A stretch of 64,000 nt of DNA from Flavobacterium psychrophilum (GTDB lineage Bacteria; Bacteroidota; Bacteroidia; Flavobacteriales; Flavobacteriaceae): NCBI GenBank assembly GCA_945879625.1, contig CAMCVA010000008.1, positions 1 to 64,000 of the forward strand. The letters run 5' to 3'. Positions 41,433 through 49,681 of the stretch are shown here, piece by piece. The stretch's first letter is position 1. Each line of letters starts with the position of its first letter. The translations under genes and the position numbers were made by a program. A model generated the notes under the pieces. The model searched no databases and had not been told where the DNA came from. It saw nothing but the letters and a program-made list of their open reading frames with translations.

Positions 41433-42794
41433 ATGAAAAAATTATTACTTTTTGCTTCCTTTATGGTAGCTTTATCAGCTCATGCCCAGGATTATTGGTC
41501 AGAGCAAGCAACTTCACAACCAGCTGCAAGTACAGGTATGCGAAGCATCTCTATTGTAGATGATAACGTAGCTTGGTTAAGCAATTCATGCGGAACAACA
41601 GGATGTGCAACTATCCGTCGTTATTCTAAAACTACCAATGGTGGAACAGTATGGTCAACTTCAGCAATTGATTTGGGAGCATCTGCTGCCAACCTTGAAA
41701 TCTCAAATATTTGGGGTGTATCTGCTGATGTAGCTTATGCTGCAGTATTTCCTAAAGCTGCTGGTGTAGTTGGAGGTATCTGGCAAACTACAAACGGTGG
41801 TACTACTTGGGTTCGTCAAAACACCGCTTCTTACAATGGTGCTGATGGCGCTTCGTTTGCAAACCTTGTTTACTTTTGGGATGCTAATAACGGTGTAACT
41901 ATGGGTGATCCATCTGAAGGTTCTTTCGAAATTTACACTACTACAAATGGTGGTACAAACTGGGTACGTGTTCCTGCTGGTAACATTCCTGCAGCATTAG
42001 ATGCAGCTGAGTATGGATTAACCAACCAGTACACAGTAACTGGGGATACAATGTGGATTGGAACTACTTTTGGACGTATTTTAATCTCTACTGATAGAGG
42101 ATATACTTGGACAGCTGCTATTTCACCAATTCCTGATTTTGGTGGTGGTATCAACGGCTCTGAAGCAGGAGATCTTTCGTTTACCGATTCTCAAAATGGT
42201 CTTTTACAAACAAGTGATTTCTTATTGTACAATACTACTGACGGAGGTAATACCTGGAATTCTGTAACCTGGGATGCCAACTTGAGAAACTTCGGTATCT
42301 CTGAAATCCCTGGTTTACCAAATGCATACATTTCTGTAGGTGAGGATTTAGATGCTGTTCGTGGTTCTTCTTTCACTACTGATGGTGGTCTTACTTGGAC
42401 AAACATCAATGACAATCCAGATGCTAATTACGTAGATGGTGGTGTAATATCATTCTTAAATGCAAACACTGGTTTTGCAAGTGGTTTCAGTACTTCTGCA
42501 GCTGTTGGTGGAATTTTCAAATGGAACGGTAATACATTAGCAAATGATACATTCACTGCTCAACAAATCGCTACTGCTTCTCCAAACCCAACTACAGGTG
42601 TAGTTGAATTAAGAGGAACTAACATTAGCCAAGTTGAAGTATATGATGTTTTAGGAAAACAAATTTCTTCAACCAACTATTCTTCATTAAACAATGTTTC
42701 AGTTAATTTATCTTCATTAAACAATGGTGTTTATATGGTTAAAGTAACTAACTCAACTGGTAATTCTTCAACTATCAAAGTTGTTAAACAATAA
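41433..42794 (+). CDS. T9SS-exported beta-propeller (YCF48/BNR-like) protein
   Basis: 453 residues with a signal peptide (cut after SAHAQ). Residues ~25-375 hold repeated Asp-box/YCF48-like blades, each with a TTNGGTTW-type hairpin (WQTTNGGTTWV, YTTTNGGTNWV, STDRGYTWT, NTTDGGNTWN, TTDGGLTWT). The last ~70 residues are a T9SS sorting tail (ASPNPTTGVVELRG ... VEVYDVLGKQI). Propellers of this kind serve as binding or sialidase-like scaffolds; no catalytic residue set is visible. Codon use is strongly biased, as in highly expressed genes. It has its own promoter signal and terminator. Confidence 0.88.
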   Translation: MKKLLLFASFMVALSAHAQDYWSEQATSQPAASTGMRSISIVDDNVAWLSNSCGTTGCATIRRYSKTTNGGTVWSTSAIDLGASAANLEISNIWGVSADVAYAAVFPKAAGVVGGIWQTTNGGTTWVRQNTASYNGADGASFANLVYFWDANNGVTMGDPSEGSFEIYTTTNGGTNWVRVPAGNIPAALDAAEYGLTNQYTVTGDTMWIGTTFGRILISTDRGYTWTAAISPIPDFGGGINGSEAGDLSFTDSQNGLLQTSDFLLYNTTDGGNTWNSVTWDANLRNFGISEIPGLPNAYISVGEDLDAVRGSSFTTDGGLTWTNINDNPDANYVDGGVISFLNANTGFASGFSTSAAVGGIFKWNGNTLANDTFTAQQIATASPNPTTGVVELRGTNISQVEVYDVLGKQISSTNYSSLNNVSVNLSSLNNGVYMVKVTNSTGNSSTIKVVKQ

Positions 42795-42816
42795 AATAGA
42801 AGTTTTATTCTATTCA

Positions 42817-42843
42817 AAAACCACCCAATTGGGTGGTTTTTTT
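42817..42843 (+). terminator. Terminator after the beta-propeller gene
   Basis: AAAACCACCCA and TGGGTGGTTTT form a nearly continuous palindrome, followed by further T residues, 22 bases after the stop codon. Confidence 0.85.
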
Positions 42844-42891
42844 GTTTGTATATCTTTCGCCCAATTGTAATTTTAATTTCAAACAAATAGT

Positions 42892-42899
42892 TATTTTTG
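42892..42899 (+). promoter_or_regulatory. -7 element TATTTTTG before the putative porin
   Basis: TATTTTTG fits TAnnTTTG, 18 bases before the ATG at 42,918. No matching TTG at the correct distance. Confidence 0.35.
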
Positions 42900-42917
42900 C
42901 GGCATACGAATTACGCT

Positions 42918-44858
42918 ATGCGATTATTATTTTTTATTTTGTTTTTATTATTCACGTTAGTAGGGTTTTCGCAAGAAACAACTACCCAAAAACTGAAGAA
43001 AAGCTTGCTAAAATCTCAGGAGCAAAAAACAAAAGAAAAAGCCGAAAAAGCACCAATTACTTCCTATCGAATCATTTCCTTGGCCAACGACACTACCTAT
43101 GTGGATACGTCATTAACCATTGCCAAAGAGTACAATTATAATTATTTGCGTAAAGATAATTTTGGTTTGTTTTCGTTTTTGAATGAAGGGCAAACCTATA
43201 CTACACTGAATCATAGTTTGCAAACCACTACAGCCTATCCAGAAATTGGAATGGCAGGAAAACACTTCAATTATTTGCAAGCCAAAGATATTTCGTATTA
43301 TTCGGTAGCTACACCACTCACTGATTTGTATTTTAAAACAGTGATGGAACAAGGCCAAAGTTCGGATGCCTTTGTAACCCTAAATACCAGTGAGCGATTT
43401 AATTTTTCTATTGCCTACAAAGGAGTTCGGTCTTTGGGTAAATACATCAATCAATTAACCAGCGCGGGTAATTTTCGCTTTACGACCAATTACCATAACA
43501 AATCCAACACCTATTTTATAAAAGCCCATTATACCGGACAAGATTTGTTGAATGGAGAAAATGGAGGCATAACAACTCCTATAGATTTTGAATCCAAAAA
43601 TTCACTGTACAAAGAAAGACAACGATTGGAAGTGTACCTCACCGATGCCAAATCTTTTCTGAAAGGCAAGCGTCTATTCATTGATCATTCGTATCGTTTT
43701 TATACCGCTAAATCATCCTATTTTGCGCTTCATCATCAGTTTGAAGCCGAATCAAAGTATTTCGAATACAACCAGGCTACCGTTTCTTCTACCATTGGCG
43801 ATAAAACAATTAATCGCTTTGGAGAAAGTTACAAAACAGCCGATATCAATGACCAACTGCAGTACAATAAATTGTACACTAAAATTGGCGTTGAAACAGC
43901 GATCAATCGCACCGGAACCCTTCTAGTTTACGCGGATACGTATCGCTATAACTACTTTTACAACACCCTGCTAATTCTCAATACGATTACAATACCTAGT
44001 CGATTAAATGACGCAATAACAACAGTTGGTGCTGATTATCAACTGAAAAATAAAAAATGGAATGTACAAGCGAGATACAAAAATGCACTAACCGATCAAG
44101 CGATTAGAGATGCTAAAGTTCAACTCCAATATCAATTTTCAGATCAATTAAAAGGAGCTGTGAGCATAGAAAATAGCGCCAAAATCCCCGATTTGTCCTA
44201 CTCCTTGTTTCAAAGCAGCTACGTGAATTACAATTGGTATCAGACCTACACCACCGAAAAATCAACAGATTTCAAAGTTTCTGCCGATTCCAAATGGATG
44301 AACGTGAAAGCGCAATTCTCCAATTACAAGGACAAAGTATTTTTTGCTAATACCAGCACGAATGACACCATACAAATACTAGCGCCTTCGCAATACAATA
44401 AATCCATCTCGTATGCTTCAGTTCAGGCCAATAAAGAAATTAAATACTGGAAATTGGCTTTAGATAACACCCTGCTTTTCCAAACGGTTTCTCAAGACGA
44501 TGCGGTGCTCAATGTACCCAAATGGGTTACCCGAAACAGCTTGTATTTTTCGGACTATTTTTTTGAAAAAGCCTTGTATTTGCAATCGGGAATTACGTTC
44601 AACTATTTTACTAAATACTACGCCAACGGTTACAATCCGGTGGTGGCCGACTTTTTTGTGCAACAAAAGAAACAAATAGGTGATTTTGCTACCTATGACT
44701 TTTTCATCAATGCCCGTGTGCGTCAAACTCGTATATTTTTGAAGGCCGAGCACTTTAATGCTGCTTGGTCAGCGACCAATAAGTTTTATTCGGCACCCGA
44801 TTATCCATATCGTGATTTTATTATTCGTTTTGGATTGGTGTGGAATTTCTTTAAATAA
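42918..44858 (+). CDS. Putative porin (Porin_10 type)
   Basis: 646 residues with a signal peptide (MRLLFFILFLLFTLVGFSQ), a short Lys/Gln-rich helix (~20-50), and then a long series of amphipathic beta strands typical of the Bacteroidota putative porin family (Porin_10). Examples are FRFTTNYHNKSNTYFIKAHY and the last strand DFIIRFGLVWNFFK with an aromatic C-terminus. It would form an outer-membrane barrel; its cargo is unknown. The ATG at 42,918 is chosen because the signal peptide begins there. The cystathionine synthase gene follows after 27 bp. Confidence 0.8.
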   Translation: MRLLFFILFLLFTLVGFSQETTTQKLKKSLLKSQEQKTKEKAEKAPITSYRIISLANDTTYVDTSLTIAKEYNYNYLRKDNFGLFSFLNEGQTYTTLNHSLQTTTAYPEIGMAGKHFNYLQAKDISYYSVATPLTDLYFKTVMEQGQSSDAFVTLNTSERFNFSIAYKGVRSLGKYINQLTSAGNFRFTTNYHNKSNTYFIKAHYTGQDLLNGENGGITTPIDFESKNSLYKERQRLEVYLTDAKSFLKGKRLFIDHSYRFYTAKSSYFALHHQFEAESKYFEYNQATVSSTIGDKTINRFGESYKTADINDQLQYNKLYTKIGVETAINRTGTLLVYADTYRYNYFYNTLLILNTITIPSRLNDAITTVGADYQLKNKKWNVQARYKNALTDQAIRDAKVQLQYQFSDQLKGAVSIENSAKIPDLSYSLFQSSYVNYNWYQTYTTEKSTDFKVSADSKWMNVKAQFSNYKDKVFFANTSTNDTIQILAPSQYNKSISYASVQANKEIKYWKLALDNTLLFQTVSQDDAVLNVPKWVTRNSLYFSDYFFEKALYLQSGITFNYFTKYYANGYNPVVADFFVQQKKQIGDFATYDFFINARVRQTRIFLKAEHFNAAWSATNKFYSAPDYPYRDFIIRFGLVWNFFK

Positions 44859-44885
44859 TTAGGATCAGTTGAAACAAATAAAAAT

Positions 44886-46247
44886 ATGAAATACTCAGAA
44901 AATATTTTAGGAACCATTGGCAACACGCCTTTGGTGCGATTAAACAAAATTACAGCCGAAGTTGATGCCTTGGTTTTGGCTAAGGTAGAAACCTTTAATC
45001 CAGGCAATTCAGTCAAGGATAGAATGGCCGTAAAAATGGTCGAAGATGCCGAAGCCGATGGACGATTGATGCCAGGCGGAACCATCATCGAAGGAACTTC
45101 GGGAAATACCGGAATGGGATTGGCCCTGGCCGCCATTGTAAAAGGGTATAAACTCATTTGTGTAATTACCGATAAACAATCCAAAGAAAAAATGGATATT
45201 TTACGAGCAGTGGGAGCCAAAGTGGTGGTTTGTCCTACCGATGTAGAACCTACCGATCCGCGTTCGTATTATTCGGTTTCCAAACGATTGGGCGAAGAAA
45301 CACCCAATTCTTGGTATGTAAACCAATACGACAACCCATCAAATGCCATTGCGCATTACGAGCAAACCGGACCCGAAATTTGGGAACAAACCGCAGGCAA
45401 AATTACGCACTTTGTAGTTGGAGTAGGGACTGGCGGAACCATATCGGGGACAGCTAAATATTTAAAGGAACAAAATCCAAACATCAAAATATGGGGCATT
45501 GACACCTATGGTTCAGTATTCAAAAAATACCACGAAACGGGCATCTTTGACGAAAACGAAATCTATTCCTATATCACCGAAGGCATCGGGGAGGACATCT
45601 TGCCCAAAAATGTTGATTTTTCCCTGATTGATGGATTCACCAAAGTAACCGATAAAGATGCGGCAGTATATACCCGTAGAATTGCACTTGAAGAAGGGAT
45701 TTTTGTAGGAAATTCAGCTGGGTCAGCCATAAAAGGATTATTGCAGCTAAAAGAACATTTCAAACCCGAAGATGTTGTGGTGGTTTTATTTCACGATTCG
45801 GGCAGTCGCTACGTGGCCAAAATATTTAACGACGATTGGATGCGCGAACGCGGATTTTTGGACGAAGAAATTACTAAAGCAATCGATGTAATAAAAGACC
45901 ACATCAACCAGCCATTGGTTGTGGTGCGCACCGAAGAATTGGTGTCTCATGCCATAGAACGCATGCGCAAATACAAAATTTCTCAAATCCCTGTGATTGA
46001 TATCTCGGGCTTTGTGGGATCGGTTGATGAATCAAAGTTGTTTGAGTTGTATGTTTCCGATAAAAATGCAGCCGATATACCCATTCGTGAAGTAATGGGC
46101 AAGCCCTATCCAATTGTGCACGCCAACACGCCAATTCAAGACATTACGCCTTTGTTTTCTAAAGAGAATCAAGCCGTATTGATTGCATTAGAAAACGGCA
46201 AACACCACATTGTGACCAAATACGACATCATCGGCACCATCAAATAA
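44886..46247 (+). CDS. Cystathionine beta-synthase (PLP core plus CBS domain pair)
   Basis: 453 residues. A cysteine-synthase-like PLP core (~1-320) has the lysine in NPGNSVKDRMAVKM and the phosphate loop GTSGNTGMGLALA; a C-terminal pair of CBS domains (~335-453, DHINQPLVVVRTEELVSHAI and VMGKPYPIVHANTPIQDI) follows. It condenses serine and homocysteine to cystathionine, and the CBS pair senses adenosyl ligands in some members. There is no N-terminal haem domain. The next gene begins at the base after its stop codon. Confidence 0.92.
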   Translation: MKYSENILGTIGNTPLVRLNKITAEVDALVLAKVETFNPGNSVKDRMAVKMVEDAEADGRLMPGGTIIEGTSGNTGMGLALAAIVKGYKLICVITDKQSKEKMDILRAVGAKVVVCPTDVEPTDPRSYYSVSKRLGEETPNSWYVNQYDNPSNAIAHYEQTGPEIWEQTAGKITHFVVGVGTGGTISGTAKYLKEQNPNIKIWGIDTYGSVFKKYHETGIFDENEIYSYITEGIGEDILPKNVDFSLIDGFTKVTDKDAAVYTRRIALEEGIFVGNSAGSAIKGLLQLKEHFKPEDVVVVLFHDSGSRYVAKIFNDDWMRERGFLDEEITKAIDVIKDHINQPLVVVRTEELVSHAIERMRKYKISQIPVIDISGFVGSVDESKLFELYVSDKNAADIPIREVMGKPYPIVHANTPIQDITPLFSKENQAVLIALENGKHHIVTKYDIIGTIK

Positions 46248-46736
46248 ATGAATTTCACGGCCATCGATTTTGAAACTGCTACGGGGCAATTTTATAGTGC
46301 CTGCGCGGTTGGCATAGTTACGGTGCGAAATAGTGTAATTGTTGATGAATATTATACCTTGATTCAGCCACCAAACAATGAATATTCCTACCACAATATA
46401 CGGGTGCACGGCATACAGCCACAACACACACATGGTCAGTTTACATTTGATCAGCTTTATCCAGAGATTAAACTCAGATTACAGGGTGAATTGTTGGTGG
46501 CACACAACGAGCAATTTGACCGCAACGTCTTGGCAAAAACCATGGGCTATTATGGACTTAATTACCTGGAATTGGACTTGGCCGATCGCTGGGAATGCAC
46601 CTGTAGAATCTACCGAGCCAAAGGATACAAGCCAGCAAACCTTAGTTATTGCAGTGCCCAAAACAACATTGCTTTGCAGCACCACGAAGCCTTATCAGAC
46701 GCTCGGGCTTGTGCGAAATTGTATATGTTAAAATAA
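46248..46736 (+). CDS. DnaQ-like DEDDh 3'-5' exonuclease
   Basis: 162 residues. The exonuclease motifs are Exo I FTAIDFETATG (Asp-Glu), Exo II HNEQFDRNVL (Asp) and Exo III HHEALSDARACA (His and Asp). The size suits a stand-alone exonuclease domain without a BRCT or UvrC part. Substrate is unknown; relatives process DNA or RNA ends. Zero spacing to the cystathionine synthase gene shows a shared transcript. Confidence 0.9.
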   Translation: MNFTAIDFETATGQFYSACAVGIVTVRNSVIVDEYYTLIQPPNNEYSYHNIRVHGIQPQHTHGQFTFDQLYPEIKLRLQGELLVAHNEQFDRNVLAKTMGYYGLNYLELDLADRWECTCRIYRAKGYKPANLSYCSAQNNIALQHHEALSDARACAKLYMLK

Positions 46737-46800
46737 AAAAGTTAGGCCGGAACTCACTTCTTTTTTTTAGTTTTACAGCACAGTAATTACCCGCTCCACT

Positions 46801-47028
46801 ATGTCGTTTGTTATACAACTAAAATATTTTTTCGAAAAACACGGCTTCCACGTCTCTTCTCGCTTGGCCGATCGCTTGGGTATGCGTGCCAACAGCGTGC
46901 GGTTGTTTTTTATCTATATTTCGTTTGTAACAGCAGGCTTATGGTTTGGAGTGTATTTAACGCTTGCCTTTTGGCTCCGATTAAAAGACCTCATTCGATC
47001 TAAGCGGAGCTCTGTTTTTGATCTCTGA
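46801..47028 (+). CDS. Small PspC-like membrane protein
   Basis: 75 residues. The opening MSFVIQLKYFFEKHGFHVSS is followed by SRLADRLGMRANSVRLFFIY, a PspC-type amphipathic helix, and one or two membrane-spanning segments (ISFVTAGLWFGVYLTLAFWL). PspC proteins sit in the inner membrane and link envelope stress to Psp-like responses. It starts 64 bp after the exonuclease gene and ends 23 bp before the next. Confidence 0.75.
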   Translation: MSFVIQLKYFFEKHGFHVSSRLADRLGMRANSVRLFFIYISFVTAGLWFGVYLTLAFWLRLKDLIRSKRSSVFDL

Positions 47029-47051
47029 CACCTTTAAACCAATTATTCGCC

Positions 47052-47918
47052 ATGAAAAAATTACACGCCTTTACCTTCTTTTTAGAATTTTCCAAGTCCC
47101 AGCAAATTGCCTTAGTTGCTTTGCTTATTTCTATAGCCGGTCTGCAAGCCCTTTACTACCGGGTTCTCGCTTTGCCTGCTACAAATCCCACAATGTCCAA
47201 ATGGGAATATGTGAATGCAAGCCCCAATAAAGATGATCCGTTTCAACGAAAATCATTTCCTATTTACCCGTTTAATCCCAATTTTATTAGTGATTATAAA
47301 GCGTATAAATTTGGCATGTCGCTCCCGGAAATCAATCGATTACGTGCCTATCGCCAACGCAATTTATATGTGAATTCTGCCGAAGAATTTCAACAAATTA
47401 CCCAAGTTTCCGATTCGATATTGCAAGTTCTACGGCCGTATTTTAAGTTTCCAGACTGGGTAACGCAGGCACGAAAAAACAGCTTGTATCCTTCTAAAAA
47501 TAAATCCTCAGCGCCAATTGTAAAAATCGACATCAACCAGGCTACTGCCGAAGACTTGAAGAAAATTTACGGCATAGGGGACGGCTTGTCCGAACGCATT
47601 ATTCAGGCGCGTCAAAAACTAGGAGCATTTGTAAGCATGGAACAAATGAACTTCATCTGGGGATTGCGGCCGGAAGTAATTGAGTTGCTCAAAATTAACT
47701 TTGAAGTAAGCCATGTGCCGGTTATCCAAAAAATCAATATGAATACTTGCAGCTTGAAGGAGTTGATGCAAATCCCCTATCTAAATTATGGAAATGCAAA
47801 GGCAATACTGATTTACAGAAGCAAAAGTGAAAAACCAATTTCAATTGAGGATTTGCCAAAAATCGATCAATTTCCCGTTGATAAAATCAATATTATTGCC
47901 TTATATTTGGGATTCTAA
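47052..47918 (+). CDS. Membrane-anchored helix-hairpin-helix protein
   Basis: 288 residues. An N-terminal membrane anchor (IALVALLISIAGLQALYY, ~20-37) is followed by a spacer and by helix-hairpin-helix units of ComEA type (KIDINQATAEDLKKIYGIGD at ~158-177 with the next hairpin ERIIQARQKLGAFVSMEQ, and KINMNTCSLKELMQIPYLNY near residue 227). HhH motifs bind DNA without sequence preference. A role in DNA uptake at the envelope is possible but no other com gene is near. Confidence 0.8.
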   Translation: MKKLHAFTFFLEFSKSQQIALVALLISIAGLQALYYRVLALPATNPTMSKWEYVNASPNKDDPFQRKSFPIYPFNPNFISDYKAYKFGMSLPEINRLRAYRQRNLYVNSAEEFQQITQVSDSILQVLRPYFKFPDWVTQARKNSLYPSKNKSSAPIVKIDINQATAEDLKKIYGIGDGLSERIIQARQKLGAFVSMEQMNFIWGLRPEVIELLKINFEVSHVPVIQKINMNTCSLKELMQIPYLNYGNAKAILIYRSKSEKPISIEDLPKIDQFPVDKINIIALYLGF

Positions 47919-47943
47919 AATAATAATACAAAACCATTTGTTG

Positions 47944-49113
47944 ATGAGCTCAATTTACTTTACAGAAGAACACGATTTATTTAGAACAAGTTTTCAAGAC
48001 TTTTTACAAAAAGAAGTCGTTCCTCATATCGAAAAATGGGAAAAAACAGGCACTATTGAACGGTTTATTTGGAAAAAAATGGGTGAGATGGGGTTTTTTG
48101 GCCTCAATTATCCGGAAGCCTATGGCGGATTAAATTTAGATTTGTTTTATACCGTTATTTTTTTAGAAGAATTGCAAAAAATTAAATCATCGGGCTTTGC
48201 AGCAGCCATGTGGGCACATGCTTACTTAGCCATGACACACCTGCATGCCGAAGGTAGCGAGCAAATTAAACAAGACTATTTGGCTCCGAGTATTTCGGGT
48301 GATAAAATTGGTGCCTTGTGTATTTCTGAGCCATTTGGAGGTAGTGATGTAGCAGGAATGAAAACTTCTGCTGTGCTGCAAGGCGATTCCTACATCATAA
48401 ATGGATCCAAAACATTTATCACCAATGGCGTGTATGCCGATTACTATATAGTAGCTGCCAAAACCAACCCTGAATTGGGCAACAAAGGCATCAGTATTTT
48501 TTTGGTAGATACAAACCTCAAAGGGATTAGTGCAACCAAATTGGATAAGTTGGGGTGGCGCGCTTCAGATACGGCCGAGATTGCGTTTGATAATGTGCTT
48601 ATTCCAGCTAGTAACCTCATGGGCGAAGCGGGCAAAGGATTTCCGTATATCATGCAACATTTTGCGTTGGAACGCCTAATTATGGCGGTCAATGCGCATG
48701 CTCGCGCCGAATATGCCATTGATTATACCATTGATTATATGGCGCAACGCGAAGCATTTGGAGTTAAGATCAATAGTTTTCAAGCCTTGAGACACACAAT
48801 GGTGGATCATGCTACAGAGGTGGAACATTGCAAGGTGTTTAACTATGCTGCAGTAGCTCGTTTAAATAATGGCGAATATGTGGTAAAAGAAGCCACGATG
48901 GCCAAATTAAAATCGACCAAGGTGGCCGACGAAGCCATTTACAGTTGTTTGCAAATGCTGGGCGGCTACGGCTACATGGAAGAATATCCAATGGCTCGTT
49001 TGTTGCGCGACAGCCGATTGGGACCAATTGGTGGAGGAACTTCAGAAATTTTGAGAGAAATTTTGTCCAAGATGATTATTGATAAACAAAATTATCAGGC
49101 AGCAGTGAAATAG
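47944..49113 (+). CDS. Acyl-CoA dehydrogenase
   Basis: 389 residues of the FAD acyl-CoA dehydrogenase family. FAD/substrate blocks are CISEPFGGSDVAGMKTSA (~125), FITNGVYADYYIVAAKT, and near the C-terminus QMLGGYGYMEEYPMARLLRD and GGGTSEILREIL, the usual end region. Its closest types are short/branched-chain or long-chain enzymes; substrate cannot be fixed by reading. The ATG at 47,944 (SSIYFTEEHDLFR) is the family start; longer in-frame versions overlap the previous gene. A terminator follows. Confidence 0.92.
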   Translation: MSSIYFTEEHDLFRTSFQDFLQKEVVPHIEKWEKTGTIERFIWKKMGEMGFFGLNYPEAYGGLNLDLFYTVIFLEELQKIKSSGFAAAMWAHAYLAMTHLHAEGSEQIKQDYLAPSISGDKIGALCISEPFGGSDVAGMKTSAVLQGDSYIINGSKTFITNGVYADYYIVAAKTNPELGNKGISIFLVDTNLKGISATKLDKLGWRASDTAEIAFDNVLIPASNLMGEAGKGFPYIMQHFALERLIMAVNAHARAEYAIDYTIDYMAQREAFGVKINSFQALRHTMVDHATEVEHCKVFNYAAVARLNNGEYVVKEATMAKLKSTKVADEAIYSCLQMLGGYGYMEEYPMARLLRDSRLGPIGGGTSEILREILSKMIIDKQNYQAAVK

Positions 49114-49131
49114 AGAAGAGATTAAAGAAAC

Positions 49132-49180
49132 AAGAGTCAAGAAGTAAGATAGTATTATCTTGTAGATTGGCTCTTTTTTC
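49132..49180 (+). terminator. Terminator after the acyl-CoA dehydrogenase gene
   Basis: AAGAGTCAA (49,132-49,140) pairs with TTGGCTCTT (49,167-49,175) with one G-T pair. A smaller inner stem AAGATA/TATCTT lies within the loop, and T6 follows. Confidence 0.65.
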
Positions 49181-49199
49181 TTTTCTCTTATTTGCGTGA

Positions 49200-49296
49200 G
49201 GGATAGCAGCGGAAAGCCCACAGCGCAGCGAGGACTTTTAGCGTATAGCCCGACGGCGGCCATGATGTTCTTTTGGTGTGGGATTTGGAACCGCCG
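49200..49296. repeat. Structured G+C-rich intergenic element upstream of rpsU
   Basis: GGGATAGCAGCGGAAAGCCC (49,200-49,219) and GGACTTTTAGCGTATAGCCC (49,232-49,251) can pair at about 13 of 20 positions. CGGCGG (49,254-49,259) pairs exactly with CCGCCG (49,291-49,296). I recognise the GAGGGATAG..TAGCCCGAC wording as a dispersed repeat type of Flavobacterium genomes. Here it appears once, so its mobile nature is recalled, not shown. Confidence 0.5.
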
Positions 49297-49358
49297 GCAA
49301 GCCCAAAATCAATGAATAATTAATAAGGATGTGGAACGATATTTTTTTCATTTATTAA

Positions 49359-49388
49359 TTGTTACTTATTAATTATTAATTACATTTG
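49359..49388 (+). promoter_or_regulatory. rpsU promoter (TTG-19 bp-TACATTTG)
   Basis: TTG at 49,359-49,361 and TACATTTG at 49,381-49,388 with 19 bp between them fit the Bacteroidota consensus exactly. Transcription would begin near 49,393-49,396, leaving a leader of about 23 bases that contains the Shine-Dalgarno sequence. Confidence 0.7.
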
Positions 49389-49400
49389 CGGCCTTAACGA

Positions 49401-49409
49401 GAGGAGGTG
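49401..49409 (+). promoter_or_regulatory. rpsU: Strong Shine-Dalgarno sequence of rpsU
   Basis: GAGGAGGTG lies 8 bases before the ATG at 49,418 and pairs with nearly the whole anti-Shine-Dalgarno end of 16S rRNA. Other genes in the window, including highly expressed ones such as tuf and rplA, lack such a site. In Flavobacterium johnsoniae the anti-Shine-Dalgarno is masked by ribosomal proteins including bS21, and rpsU keeps a strong site for autoregulation; this sequence fits that scheme. Confidence 0.85.
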
Positions 49410-49417
49410 TCTATATT

Positions 49418-49612
49418 ATGTTAATTATACCAATTAAAGACGGAGAAAATATCGATAGAGCATTAAAGCGCTATAAAAGAAAATTTGACAAAACTGGAAC
49501 TGTTCGTCAGTTGCGTGCACGTCAGGCTTTTATTAAACCTTCAGTGACCAATAGAATGAAATTCCAGAAAGCGGCTTACATTCAAAACATGCGAGACAAC
49601 TTAGAAAGTTAG
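49418..49612 (+). CDS. rpsU: 30S ribosomal protein S21
   Basis: 64 residues, the normal size for Bacteroidota bS21. It reads MLIIPIKDGENIDRALKRYK, then the basic region FDKTGTVRQLRARQAF typical of the family. bS21 sits at the 30S platform beside the 3' end of 16S rRNA. It has its own promoter, an exceptional Shine-Dalgarno site and a terminator before xerC, so its level is probably set by autoregulated translation. Confidence 0.96.
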   Translation: MLIIPIKDGENIDRALKRYKRKFDKTGTVRQLRARQAFIKPSVTNRMKFQKAAYIQNMRDNLES

Positions 49613-49633
49613 TTCTACTTTTTAAAGACATAG

Positions 49634-49681
49634 AACCGTTCGTTCACAAAGATTAGTACCTTTGAAACGAACGGTTTTTTT
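49634..49681 (+). terminator. rpsU terminator overlapping the xerC promoter
   Basis: AACCGTTCGTT (49,634-49,644) and AACGAACGGTT (49,666-49,676) form an 11-bp perfect stem, followed by T residues to 49,681, the base before the xerC start codon. The 21-base loop contains TACCTTTG (49,657-49,664). Confidence 0.8.
49657..49664 (+). promoter_or_regulatory. -7 element TACCTTTG for xerC inside the rpsU terminator loop
   Basis: TACCTTTG matches TAnnTTTG and ends 17 bases before the xerC ATG, so a transcript from it would have a leader of about ten bases, mostly T. No TTG is found at the usual -33 distance. Confidence 0.45.

Larger units (their letters stand above)
49114..49417. other. Spacer before rpsU with terminator, structured G+C-rich element and promoter
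   Basis: 304 bp without a protein gene. It holds the terminator of the upstream gene (49,132-49,180), a G+C-rich double-hairpin element (49,200-49,296), an AT-rich stretch with TTATTAATT repeats, the rpsU promoter (49,359-49,388) and the rpsU Shine-Dalgarno sequence. Confidence 0.75.

Noticed and set aside
47827-47943. Longer N-terminus for the acyl-CoA dehydrogenase
   Set aside because: It would overlap the end of the helix-hairpin-helix gene by over 90 bp and adds unconserved residues. SSIYFTEEHDLFR is the family start.
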